A DNA stretch of 64,000 nucleotides from Natronomonas moolapensis 8.8.11 (GTDB lineage: Archaea; Halobacteriota; Halobacteria; Halobacteriales; Haloarculaceae). Of the stretch, positions 44,277 to 53,064 are shown one piece after another (position 1 is the first letter of the stretch; each line of letters starts with the position of its first letter). The stretch lies in assembly GCF_000591055.1 (NCBI RefSeq), contig NC_020388.1:2418001-2482000 (forward strand), read 5' to 3'. A program made the translations under genes and the position numbers. The notes under the pieces were generated by a model. The model was given only the letters and a program-made list of their open reading frames with translations. It searched no databases and was not told where the DNA came from.

Positions 44277-44522
44277 ATGACACCACAGACAGAACTCGGA
44301 GCCGACGTGACAGTCGACTCGCGGGGGGCTGGCTGTCCCGGCCCGTTGATGGGTCTCGTCGGGGAGGTCCACAACGCAGAACAGGGGGCCGTCGTGCGGT
44401 TGTTGAGCGACAACGAGCGATCGCTCGGCGACGTCCCCGGGTGGGCCGAGGAGGCCGGCAACGACCTCGCCGGCGTCGTTGATGGGAAAAAACACCACGG
44501 ATTTTATTTGGAGAAAGTATGA
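44277..44522 (+). CDS. TusA/SirA-like sulfur carrier protein
   Basis: TusA-type proteins carry persulfide sulfur on a conserved cysteine. The 81-residue protein has C20 in SRGAGCPGPLMGLVG, matching the family's CPGP motif and first helix, and ends HHGFYLEKV. It overlaps the following reductase by ATGA. The pair suggests that reduced sulfur is passed to or from a quinone-linked flavoprotein. Confidence 0.85.
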   Translation: MTPQTELGADVTVDSRGAGCPGPLMGLVGEVHNAEQGAVVRLLSDNERSLGDVPGWAEEAGNDLAGVVDGKKHHGFYLEKV

Positions 44523-45664
44523 GCGAACACGTCGTCATTCTCGGCGGCGGCACCGGCGGTTCGGTGCTGGCCAACGACCTCGCGGAGCGGCTCGAACCGG
44601 AACTGGAGGCCGACGAGGTCCGGGTGACGATGCTCAACGACGGGCCCGATCACGTCTACAAGCCAGTGTGGCTCTACGTCCCCTTCGGGTTGCGCGAACC
44701 CGAAGACGGCCGCCGGCCGCTCGCCGACCTCGTCGACGACCGGGTCGACGTCCGGGAGGCGCGCGTGACCGAAATCGACACCGACGCGGAGGCGTTGAGG
44801 TGTCGGGACAGCCACCGCCCGGTCGAGTACGACCACCTCGTGATCGCGACGGGGTCGACGCTCGCGCCCGGGGAGGTCCCCGGCCTCGAGGCGGGCGGGC
44901 ACAACTACTACAGCGAATCGGGCGCGGAAGCGCTCCGCGATGCGCTTTTGTCATTCGAGTCGGGGCATCTGGTTCTCTCGGTCGTGGGATCGCCGCACAT
45001 GTGCCCGGCCGCGCCGCTGGAGTTCGCGTTCATGGCCGACGATTGGTTCCGGACACGCGGGCTTCGGGAGGACGTCGACATCACCTACACCTATCCGGTC
45101 GGGCGCACCCACGGCAACCCACACATCGCCGAGTGGGCCACACCGCTGTTCGAGGAGCGCGGAATCGGCGTCGAGACGTCGTTCAACGCCGAGTCGGTGG
45201 ACCCGGAAGCGGGGACGATCACCTCGATGGAGGGGACCGAGTTGGAGTACGACCTCCTCGTGTCGATCCCGCCGCACCGCGGCGTCGACGTCGTCGCCGA
45301 GACCGACCTCGGCGAGCGAGGCTGGGTCGACGTCGACAAACACACCCTCGAAGCCGAGGCGGCCGAGGACGTCTACGCCCTCGGCGACGCGGCCACGACC
45401 GGCGTGCCGAAGGCCGGCAGCGTCGCCCACTACCAGGCGGGCGTCCTCGCACAGCGGCTCGCCAGCCGGATCCGGGGGCGCCCCGCGACGGCGACGTACG
45501 ACGGCAAGACGCTGTGTTTCATCGAGACCGGGATGGACGCGGCGTCGTTCGTCGAGTTCGACTACGAGACCCCGCCGTCGCCCGCGCCGCCCTCGGAGAA
45601 GCTCCACTGGTCGAAGCTGGCGTACAACGAGTCCTACTGGCTGACCGCACGGGGGCTGCTCTGA
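44519..45664 (+). CDS. Sulfide:quinone oxidoreductase-like flavoprotein
   Basis: The 381-residue FAD enzyme begins VVILGGGTGGSVLANDLAE (dinucleotide fold) and has LVIATGSTLAPGEVPG near residue 107. EDVYALGDAATTGVPKAGS near 285 is the second FAD segment. Cysteines C162 in SPHMCPAAPLE and C333 in TLCFIETGMD lie where SQR proteins keep their redox pair. A membrane-facing C terminus (YNESYWLTARGLL) fits peripheral membrane attachment. Sulfide oxidation is likely but other sulfur substrates are possible. Confidence 0.82.
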   Translation: MSEHVVILGGGTGGSVLANDLAERLEPELEADEVRVTMLNDGPDHVYKPVWLYVPFGLREPEDGRRPLADLVDDRVDVREARVTEIDTDAEALRCRDSHRPVEYDHLVIATGSTLAPGEVPGLEAGGHNYYSESGAEALRDALLSFESGHLVLSVVGSPHMCPAAPLEFAFMADDWFRTRGLREDVDITYTYPVGRTHGNPHIAEWATPLFEERGIGVETSFNAESVDPEAGTITSMEGTELEYDLLVSIPPHRGVDVVAETDLGERGWVDVDKHTLEAEAAEDVYALGDAATTGVPKAGSVAHYQAGVLAQRLASRIRGRPATATYDGKTLCFIETGMDAASFVEFDYETPPSPAPPSEKLHWSKLAYNESYWLTARGLL

Positions 45665-45665
45665 G

Positions 45666-46349
45666 ATGGCCGAGAACGAGACGGCGGGCGACCCCGCCGA
45701 CGTCGAGGCTACCGACGCGACGGCGGATCGGGAAACGGACGCGACGGCGGCCCTCGAGGCGGCGATCGAGGAAAACCCCGAGGCCGTCGCCGAGTTCGTC
45801 CGCCGGCTGGACGCGGTCAACGAGTTGCTCGACGTGCTCTCCCTCGGCGAGGACGCGCTGACAGACGAGATGATCCGGGAGGTCGCCGGGACGACCGCGA
45901 CGCTCGCCGAATCCGCCGACGGGCTCGCGACAGAGGGGACGGTCGGGCTGGCCGAAACCGTCGGCGAGAACGGCGCGGAACTCGAGGCCGCCCTCGAGTC
46001 GGTACTCGAGCTTCAGCGGACCGGCGTCCTCGACGAACTCGTCGAACTCGGCGGCGTCGCGTCGCTTCTGAGTTCGGCGCTCGACGACGAGATGGTCGCC
46101 TCGCTGGCGTCGACGGGGTCGTCGCTGGGCGAGATCGCCGACACCGCGGCCGAGGCGGACGCCCGCGACGGGATCGAGACGACGCTGGAGGGCCTCGCCG
46201 CGGCCGAGTCGGAGCCGCCCGAGCGGGTCGGCCCGGTCGGGGTGGTTCGGGCCGCGCGGGACCCGGAGGTCCAGTACGGCCTCGGCTACGTCCTCGCGAT
46301 CGCCCGCGCGATCGGTCGCTCGCGGTCGACGGATGACGGGCCGCCGTAG
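45666..46349 (+). CDS. DUF1641 family protein
   Basis: The 227-residue acidic, helical protein has an N-terminal Asp/Glu/Thr-rich region and a DUF1641 core (FVRRLDAVNELLDVLSLGED near residue 40, RTGVLDELVELGGVASLLSS near 120). It ends VQYGLGYVLAIARAIGRS. DUF1641 proteins travel with formate dehydrogenase and SQR genes, so a complex-assembly or membrane-tether role is plausible. It begins one base after the SQR stop. Confidence 0.8.
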   Translation: MAENETAGDPADVEATDATADRETDATAALEAAIEENPEAVAEFVRRLDAVNELLDVLSLGEDALTDEMIREVAGTTATLAESADGLATEGTVGLAETVGENGAELEAALESVLELQRTGVLDELVELGGVASLLSSALDDEMVASLASTGSSLGEIADTAAEADARDGIETTLEGLAAAESEPPERVGPVGVVRAARDPEVQYGLGYVLAIARAIGRSRSTDDGPP

Positions 46350-46496
46350 GCTCGCTCGAAGCCGGCGTGCCGGTGGCGGTCGGAGGTCCTGGAGGTGGAC
46401 CGACGGAACGGCCGGAACGCCGGGGATCCCCGGCCGCCGGCGTCCAGACATACTTATCATCCCATGCGCCCATAGTGGCCGATAGCCAGTGATCCG

Positions 46497-49400
46497 ATGA
46501 CCGACGCCAGCGAGTCGATACGGGTGCTCCACGTCGACGACGAGCCGGGGTTCGCCGCCGTCGCCGCCGATTGCCTCCAGCGCGAGTCCGGGCGGCTGGC
46601 CGTCGAGACCGCAGAGGGGACCGACGAGGGAATCACGCACCTGCGCGATCACCGGGTCGACTGCATCGTCTCGGATTACGACATGCCCGGCGAGGACGGC
46701 ATCGAGTTCCTCGAGCGAGTCCGGGGGGTCGATCCCGATCTCCCGTTCGTTCTCTTTACCGGCAAGGGCAGCGAGGAGATCGCCAGCGACGCCATCTCGG
46801 CCGGGGTGACCGAGTACCTCCAGAAGGAGACCGGAACCGGCCAGTACGCCGTCCTCGCGAACCGGATCGAAAACGCCGTCGAGCAGTACCGAACGAAACA
46901 CGAGATCGAGGCCAGTCAAAAACGGCTCTCGCTTTTCATCGAGCAGTCGCCGCTCGGGGTGTTGGAGTACAACGAGGACTTCGAGATCGTCCGCCTGAAC
47001 GAGCGCGGCGAGGAGATCCTCGGCTACGCTGAGGCGGAACTCCAGGGGCACACGTGGCAAAAGCTCGTCACCGAGGACAGCCACGAGGACGTCGCGGCGA
47101 TCGCCGACGAGCTCGCCAACGCCGAAGGGGGGTATCACAGCGTCGACGAGAACGTCCGCAAGGACGGCGAAACGATCGTGTGTGAGTGGCACAACCGCGT
47201 CGTCACCGACGACGACGGCGAGGTCGTCGCGGTCTTCTCGCAGTTTCAGGACGTCACCGACCGCCGGAACCGCGAGGAACGGCTCCGGCGGACGACCGCC
47301 CGCCTCGAGGCGCTGTTCGAGAACTCCCCGGACGGGATCAACGTCCACGACGCCGAGGGGACGATCGTCGACGTGAACCCACAGCTGTGCGAGCAGACGG
47401 GCTACGGCGAGTCGGAGCTGGTCGGCATGAAGGTCTGGGACGTCGACGCGAGGGCCGACCCCGAGGGGGCCACCGGGGTCTGGGCGGGGATGTCAGTCGG
47501 CGACCGCCACGAGACCGAGACGCGATACCGCCGGGCCGACGGAACGACGTTCCCGGTCGAAGTGCACGTCAGACGGCTCAGCATCGACGGCGAGGAGCGC
47601 TTCGTCGCGATCAGCCGCGACATCACCGAGCGCCGGCAGCGCGAGGCCGAGCGCGAACGGGTCGAGACGAGTCGCCGGGAGATACACCGCATCACGGCGT
47701 CGGCCGACGTCGACGCCGACGCGAGGATCGAGCGGCTACTCGACGTCGGCCGTGACACCCTCGGCGTGGCGAACGCCCACGTCGCGGAGGTCGACTGCGA
47801 CGCGAACCGCCACGAGGTCACGGTGGCGTCGGGGTCGGGGCTTGCCGAGGCCGGAGCCGAGCGCGCGCTCTCGGAGACGTTCTGTGCGGCGACAGTCGAG
47901 ACCGAGGGCGTACTCGATGTCTCAGCGACGGAACTACCGGACGACAGCGACCACAGGAGTGGTCTCGAGCAGTGGGGGATCGGCTACTACGTCGGCGCGA
48001 AACTCGTCGTCGACGGCGAACTCTTCGGGACGGTGTGTTTCGTCGACCGCGACCCCCACGAGCGGTCGCTGACGGAGGACGAACGGGCGCTCGTCGAGCT
48101 CCTCGCCCAGTGTGTGAGCCACGTCATCGAGCGCGCGGCCGACCGCCGGGAGCGGGACGCGATCCTCGATCGGGTGACCGACGCGGTGGTGGCGGTCGAC
48201 GACGGGTGGTACGTTCAGTACGCCAACGAGCGCGGCTGGGCGTTCCTCCGGGGGGCCGGCGACGCGGGCGAGGAGGCCGGCGGCGGGGCGGAGCACGGCA
48301 ACGGGACCGGCGACGAGGTTCGTGGCGTCTGTCTCTGGGAGGCGCTGCCGGAAGCCGCCGGAACGGGCTTTCGGGCGGCGTGTCTCGACGCCATGTCCGA
48401 ACAGCGCCCGGCCTCGTTTCGGGGGTACTACCCGCCCAGGGAGCGCTGGCTCGACGTCCGGGCGTACCCCTCCGAGACGGGCGTATCGGTGTACATCCGA
48501 GACGAGACGACCGAGCGCCGACGCGAAGAGCAGATCGTCGAGCGCCAGCGGACCATCCGGGAGATTTACGAGGCGATCTCCGACGCCGACACACCGTTCG
48601 AACGGACGGTCGAGCATCTGATCGACATCGGCCGCCGCGTCGTCGGCACGGAGTACGGCTCGCTCTCGCGGGTCGAGGGCGAGGAGTACATTTTCGAGGT
48701 CGTCAGGGGTGGGAACGAGGACGGACACGAAGACGAGGACGGGAACGAGGACGGACACGAAGACGAGGACGGGAACGAGGACGGACACGAAGACGAGGAC
48801 GGGAACGAGGACGGACACGAAGACGAGGACGGGAACGGAGACGGACACGAAGACGAGGACGGGAACGAGGACGGGGACGGGGGCATAGAACCCGGCGGGG
48901 TCGTCGACCTCGGCGCGACGAACTGCGAGCGGACGGTTCGGAACCGACGCTCGGTCGTGTTGGCCGACATCGCCGCGGACGCGCCCGAACTCACCGACCG
49001 GGCCGGCTACACGGAGTGGGGCGTCTCCTGTTATATCGGGACGCCGGTCATCGTCGAGGACTCGGTGTACGGCACGTTCTGTTTTTACGACACCGAGCGG
49101 CGCGAGGAGCCGTTCTCGGAGTGGGAGGTCGCGGTCGTCGACCTGATGGGCAAGTGGATCGGGTACGAACTCCGCCGCCGGCGCACCGAGACCCGCCTCC
49201 GCCGACAGAACGAACGCCTCGAGGAGTTCGCGAGCGTCGTCAGCCACGACCTCCGGAACCCCCTGGGCGTGGCCGCGGGCAACCTCGAGTTGGCTCGCGA
49301 GGAGTGCAACAGCGACCGCCTCGACGCGGTCGGCGACGCGATCGACCGCATGGAGACGCTGATCGAGAACCTGCTCGCGCTCGCTCGGGAGGGCGAGGCG

Positions 49401-49946
49401 GTCTCCGAGCGCGAGCCCGTCGACCTCGCGGCAGCCGCGAGGCGACACTGGAAGCGCGTCGAGACGGCGGACGCGAGACTGGTCGTCGACGTCGACCGTC
49501 GGGTCGGGGCCGACCCGAGCCGACTGGCACAGCTCTTCGAGAACCTCTTTCGGAACGCGGTCGAGCACGGTGGCCCCGAGGTGACGGTCCGGATCGGCGA
49601 CCTCGACGGGGGGTTCTTCGTCGCCGACGACGGTCCCGGTGTCCCCGAGGCCGACCGCAAGCGCGTCTTCGAGGCGGGCTACTCCGACGCCGACGGGACC
49701 GGGTTCGGGCTGGCGATCGTCGAGAGGATCGTCGCCGCCCACGGCTGGGCGGTCAGCGTCGGCGTGTCCGAGACCGGCGGGGCGCGCTTCGAAATCACGG
49801 GGATCGACGAAGCCGTGACTGCGGACGGGGGCGCGGAGAGGGAGACCGACGCGGGCGCCGACGCGGAGGGGGGTTCGGACACGGAGCTGGATTCGAGCAG
49901 CGACGCGGGGGCGGACGACGACCCGAACGCCGGATCCACCCTGTGA
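46497..49946 (+). CDS. Hybrid sensor histidine kinase (REC-PAS-PAS-GAF-PAS-GAF-HisKA-HATPase)
   Basis: This 1149-residue cytoplasmic kinase starts with a receiver domain (phospho-acceptor D60 in VSDYDMPGEDG). PAS domains lie at about 140-265 and 280-395, a GAF at 395-555, a third PAS at 555-685 and a second GAF at 690-895. HisKA carries H917 in VVSHDLRNPLGV, and the ATPase has NLFRNAVEHGG near 1016, DDGPGVP at 1044-1050 and GTGFGLAIVERI near 1065. No membrane segment is seen, so it senses internal signals. The second GAF holds a repeat-made acidic insertion, and the C terminus is a 40-residue Asp/Glu/Gly tail. Confidence 0.9.
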   Translation: MTDASESIRVLHVDDEPGFAAVAADCLQRESGRLAVETAEGTDEGITHLRDHRVDCIVSDYDMPGEDGIEFLERVRGVDPDLPFVLFTGKGSEEIASDAISAGVTEYLQKETGTGQYAVLANRIENAVEQYRTKHEIEASQKRLSLFIEQSPLGVLEYNEDFEIVRLNERGEEILGYAEAELQGHTWQKLVTEDSHEDVAAIADELANAEGGYHSVDENVRKDGETIVCEWHNRVVTDDDGEVVAVFSQFQDVTDRRNREERLRRTTARLEALFENSPDGINVHDAEGTIVDVNPQLCEQTGYGESELVGMKVWDVDARADPEGATGVWAGMSVGDRHETETRYRRADGTTFPVEVHVRRLSIDGEERFVAISRDITERRQREAERERVETSRREIHRITASADVDADARIERLLDVGRDTLGVANAHVAEVDCDANRHEVTVASGSGLAEAGAERALSETFCAATVETEGVLDVSATELPDDSDHRSGLEQWGIGYYVGAKLVVDGELFGTVCFVDRDPHERSLTEDERALVELLAQCVSHVIERAADRRERDAILDRVTDAVVAVDDGWYVQYANERGWAFLRGAGDAGEEAGGGAEHGNGTGDEVRGVCLWEALPEAAGTGFRAACLDAMSEQRPASFRGYYPPRERWLDVRAYPSETGVSVYIRDETTERRREEQIVERQRTIREIYEAISDADTPFERTVEHLIDIGRRVVGTEYGSLSRVEGEEYIFEVVRGGNEDGHEDEDGNEDGHEDEDGNEDGHEDEDGNEDGHEDEDGNGDGHEDEDGNEDGDGGIEPGGVVDLGATNCERTVRNRRSVVLADIAADAPELTDRAGYTEWGVSCYIGTPVIVEDSVYGTFCFYDTERREEPFSEWEVAVVDLMGKWIGYELRRRRTETRLRRQNERLEEFASVVSHDLRNPLGVAAGNLELAREECNSDRLDAVGDAIDRMETLIENLLALAREGEAVSEREPVDLAAAARRHWKRVETADARLVVDVDRRVGADPSRLAQLFENLFRNAVEHGGPEVTVRIGDLDGGFFVADDGPGVPEADRKRVFEAGYSDADGTGFGLAIVERIVAAHGWAVSVGVSETGGARFEITGIDEAVTADGGAERETDAGADAEGGSDTELDSSSDAGADDDPNAGSTL
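48711..48875. repeat. 30-bp in-frame tandem repeat inside a GAF domain
   Basis: Five units (48711, 48741, 48771, 48801, 48831) and half a sixth each encode GNEDGHEDED, giving about 55 extra acidic residues from residue 739 on. They fall between the strands EYIFEVVRGG and GGVVDLGATNCERTV of the GAF fold, in what should be a surface loop. The units are almost identical, so the array is young or kept uniform by conversion. Confidence 0.93.
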
Positions 49947-50007
49947 GACGGCGTCCCGGCGCGGCCGAACCCGAGGCTTCTTTCGGGCGAGTCGCGTACC
50001 CGCGGCC

Positions 50008-50520
50008 ATGACGGTATCCGTTCGCGAGGCGACGGCGGCGGACGTCGAGGCGATCCGCGCGGTCGCGGAGGACGCGTGGTACGCCGCGTTGGGCGGCGCG
50101 CTCGACCCCGCCGAGATCGCGGGCGCGCTCGAGACGTACTACGACCCCGAGGTCGTGACCGCGGGGATCGAAAGCGACGCCATCGCCTTCTACGTCGCGT
50201 CGGTCGACGGCGCGGTCTGCGGCTTCACGAGCGCCGAGCGGACGTGGGCCGACGAAGTCGAACTCCACACGATCTACGTCCATCCCGACCGGTGGGGCGA
50301 GGGGATCGGTTCGGCGCTCCTCGATCGGGCCGAGACGTGGGCCAGAGGGGAGGGCGTCGACCGGGTCGCCTGCGGCGTCCTCGCCGGCAACGCCGTCGGG
50401 ATCGGCTTCCTCGAGGCGGTCGGCTTCGAGCGGGGGCGGGCGACCGAGGCCGAGATCGTCGGGACGACGTACGAGGAGTACGAGTACGAGTACAATCTGC
50501 GGGCGGAGGCGGAGGCGTAG
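50008..50520 (+). CDS. GNAT-family N-acetyltransferase
   Basis: The 170-residue protein has the GNAT fold: TVSVREATAADVEAIRAVAE at the start, LHTIYVHPDRWGEGIGSALL near residue 90 containing the acetyl-CoA loop (RWGEGIG for Q/RxxGxG/A), and GFLEAVGFERGRA near 131. RimI-like N-terminal or small-molecule acetylation is possible. The C terminus ends in a repetitive EEYEYEYNLRAEAEA. Confidence 0.85.
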   Translation: MTVSVREATAADVEAIRAVAEDAWYAALGGALDPAEIAGALETYYDPEVVTAGIESDAIAFYVASVDGAVCGFTSAERTWADEVELHTIYVHPDRWGEGIGSALLDRAETWARGEGVDRVACGVLAGNAVGIGFLEAVGFERGRATEAEIVGTTYEEYEYEYNLRAEAEA

Positions 50521-50567
50521 GCTGCCGTCTGCCGAAGGCATTAGCCGCCGCCGGACGAACGTATCGT

Positions 50568-51953
50568 ATGCAGCTATTCTGGCACCGCCGAGATCCGAGA
50601 ACACGCGACAACGCCGGGCTCGCGGCCGCCGCGCGGTCGGGGACGGTCGTTCCGGTGTTCGTGTACGACAGCGGCCTCCTGAAGACGATGGGGGCCAGAC
50701 AGCGGGCGCTGTACCTCCGGCACGTCAAGGCGCTCGAAGGTCGCTACCGCGAACTCGACAGCGACCTCATCGTCCGGGCGGGCGACCCCGAGGAGGTCCT
50801 CGTCGACCTCGCGACGGAGTACGACGCCGACACCGTTTTTTATAATACGCACTACCGCGCGGCGCGGCGGAACCGACAGCGGGCCGTCGAGGACGCGCTC
50901 GCGGCCGCCGGCGTCGGGACCGACGCGCGGACGGACCTCGTGTTGGTCGGCCCCGAGAAATTAGAGCGGTCCTACCCGAACCACAGCCAGTTCCACGACG
51001 ACTGGGAGGCGATGCCCAAGCGGGGACCGTACGCCGAACCCGACGCCGACGCCCTCGCGGCGGTCAGCGACGGGACGACCGTTCCGGAGCCCGAGGTCGA
51101 CGTCGAGTTGCCCGCGGTCGGCTACCGCGGCGCCCGCGATCGCCTCGATACGTTCGTCGATCACGGGATCACCTCGTACAACGACACCCGGGACGACCTG
51201 CGGGCGGCTGTCGAGGAGCCGACCCACGCCGTCTCGCGGCTGTCGCCGTACCTCGCGACCGGGGCGATCGGGATCCGCGAGGTGTGGGCGACCGCCAGCG
51301 ACGTCTACGACGCCGTCCACGGCGGGGAGCGCCGGAACGTCGACAAGTACAGATACGAGCTGTCCTGGCGCGAGCAGATGTATCACCTGCTGTACTACAA
51401 CCCGGACCTCGCGGTGTCGAACTACACGTCGTTCCCGAACGAGATCGAGTGGCGCGACGACGACGCGGCCTTCGAGGCGTGGACCCGCGGCGAGACCGGC
51501 TACCCGCTCGTCGACGCCGGCATGCGGCAACTGAACCGGGAGGGGTACGTCCACAACCGCCCGCGGCAGGTCGTGGCGAGCTTTCTGACGAAACACCTCC
51601 TGATCGACTGGCGCCGCGGCGCGCGGTACTTCACGAAACAGCTGCTCGATCACGACTACGCCTCGAACCACGGCGGGTGGCAGTGGATCGCCTCCACCGG
51701 CACCGACTCCGTCGACGTGCGGATCTTCGACCCCGTGAGTCAGGCGAGCAAGTACGACGAGGGGGCGACGTACATCCGCGAGTACGTGCCGGAACTCGAG
51801 GGCGTGCCGACGGAGACGGTGATCGAGTGGCCGACGCTTTCCCGGGAGGAACGGGCCTCGTTGGCCCCCGAGTACGCCCACCCGATCGTCGACCGCAACG
51901 AGGGGTACGAGCGGGCACAGCGGGTCTTCGAGCGTGCGCTCGGAAAGCGGTGA
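50568..51953 (+). CDS. phr: Deoxyribodipyrimidine photolyase / cryptochrome family protein
   Basis: The 461-residue protein has an N-terminal antenna-binding domain beginning MQLFWHRRDPRTRDNAGLAA and a C-terminal FAD domain. Motifs include SRLSPYLATGAIGIREVW near residue 223, LSWREQMYHLLYYNPDL near 263 and GETGYPLVDAGMRQLNREGY near 305 (part), then GGWQWIASTGTD near 365. These match class I CPD photolyases. RRDPR replaces the usual RRDLR in the first strand turn. The light-driven repair of UV dimers suits a surface-brine organism. Confidence 0.9.
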   Translation: MQLFWHRRDPRTRDNAGLAAAARSGTVVPVFVYDSGLLKTMGARQRALYLRHVKALEGRYRELDSDLIVRAGDPEEVLVDLATEYDADTVFYNTHYRAARRNRQRAVEDALAAAGVGTDARTDLVLVGPEKLERSYPNHSQFHDDWEAMPKRGPYAEPDADALAAVSDGTTVPEPEVDVELPAVGYRGARDRLDTFVDHGITSYNDTRDDLRAAVEEPTHAVSRLSPYLATGAIGIREVWATASDVYDAVHGGERRNVDKYRYELSWREQMYHLLYYNPDLAVSNYTSFPNEIEWRDDDAAFEAWTRGETGYPLVDAGMRQLNREGYVHNRPRQVVASFLTKHLLIDWRRGARYFTKQLLDHDYASNHGGWQWIASTGTDSVDVRIFDPVSQASKYDEGATYIREYVPELEGVPTETVIEWPTLSREERASLAPEYAHPIVDRNEGYERAQRVFERALGKR

Positions 51954-52282
51954 ACCACGTACCGGACGACGCCGTCGACGCGATCGACGCCTTCGGCGAG
52001 GGAATCCTCTACGGGGCGCCGCCGCCGGTCAGCGAGCGCCTCCGGTCGGACCTCCGGCTCCGGATTGCGGCCCCCGACGGCGGCCGGAGCGCGCCGTGTC
52101 GGTTCGAGACCGAGCACGCACGGGCGCCGGAAACGCTCCGGGAACGCGGGTCGTTCGTCCGGACGATCGTCGACGGGATCGACGACCGACTGGCGGCGTG
52201 GGGGATCCAGACGCCCGAGACCTATCGGCACGCGGCGACCGTCGACGGCACACATCGCTACGAGGGGACGCTCGAGTGGTAG
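51950..52282 (+). CDS. Hypothetical protein (110 aa) overlapping the photolyase gene
   Basis: The frame begins with a GTG whose TG belongs to the photolyase TGA (GTGA overlap), so it is probably translated from the same mRNA. The product MNHVPDDAVDAIDAFGEGI is small, with SERLRSDLRLRIAAPDG and a C-terminal ATVDGTHRYEGTLEW. No family is recognised. Confidence 0.6.
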   Translation: MNHVPDDAVDAIDAFGEGILYGAPPPVSERLRSDLRLRIAAPDGGRSAPCRFETEHARAPETLRERGSFVRTIVDGIDDRLAAWGIQTPETYRHAATVDGTHRYEGTLEW

Positions 52283-52328
52283 CGGCGTCGAAGCGTATGC
52301 TTAAAAGTGCGGATCACGAAACGGGCGT

Positions 52329-52892
52329 ATGAAACACGTCACGGTTCCGAACGACCGGATCGGCGTCCTGATCGGAGAGGGGGGTGAGACGATGCGCGAC
52401 ATCGAAGCGCGCGCGGAGGTCCGCCTCGATATCGACTCCGAGACGGGGTCGGTCCGCGTCGAGTCCGTGGGCGACCCGATCGTCGGGCTGAACGGTCCCG
52501 ACATCGTGAAGGCGATCGGTCGCGGGTTCGCCCCCGAGGACGCCTTCCGGCTGCTCGAGGACGACATGCAGATGTTCGAGCTGGTCGACATCGAGGCCGC
52601 CACGCGGAACAAAAAGGACCTCCGCCGCAAGAAGGGCCGGCTCATCGGCGAGGACGGCCGGACCCGCGAGTTGATGGCCGAACTCAGCGGCGCGGACGTC
52701 GTCGTTTACGGGACGACCCTCGGGATCATCGGCTCGCCCGAGCAGGTCGACGCGGTCCGCAGCGCCGCCGAGATGATCCTCGACGGCGCGCCCCACGGCG
52801 CGGTGTACGCCTTCCTCGAGCGCCGCCACAACGAGATGCGCTCGAACGACATCGAGTACCACGAGTTCGCCGACGGCTCGCGGTCGGTGTAG
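52329..52892 (+). CDS. KH-domain ribosome-biogenesis protein (Dim2/Pno1-like)
   Basis: The 187-residue protein has two KH domains. The first has IGVLIGEGGETMRDIEARAE near residue 11 and the second GRLIGEDGRTRELMAELSGA near 99, both with a GxxG loop. The order and length match archaeal Dim2, which binds the 3' end of 16S rRNA and contacts aIF2-alpha. The C-terminal AVYAFLERRHNEMR is also typical. Confidence 0.88.
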   Translation: MKHVTVPNDRIGVLIGEGGETMRDIEARAEVRLDIDSETGSVRVESVGDPIVGLNGPDIVKAIGRGFAPEDAFRLLEDDMQMFELVDIEAATRNKKDLRRKKGRLIGEDGRTRELMAELSGADVVVYGTTLGIIGSPEQVDAVRSAAEMILDGAPHGAVYAFLERRHNEMRSNDIEYHEFADGSRSV

Positions 52893-52948
52893 CGACGGCC
52901 GACCGAAACCGTCGGAGGGCGCGCCGAACCCCCGAACCGCAGAAAGGC

Positions 52949-53038
52949 TATATATAAATCCTTCGTGCGGAGAGTTCACACGGCCATCGTCGGCCCGTCC
53001 GGCGGTTTTTCTCCCCCAGTTCAGAAAGATTTATATAG
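52949..53038 (+). promoter_or_regulatory. Two TATA boxes before the thermosome gene
   Basis: ctatatataaatcc (52949-52962) and atttatatag (53029-53038) are both strong TATA sequences. The second lies 27-36 bases before the ATG at 53065 and should give a leaderless message. The first would start about 85 bases earlier. Between them is ggcggttttt (53001-53010), a possible weak terminator that could limit read-through from the upstream start. Confidence 0.55.
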
Positions 53039-53064
53039 AACCGTAGACAATCATTCGGACGACT

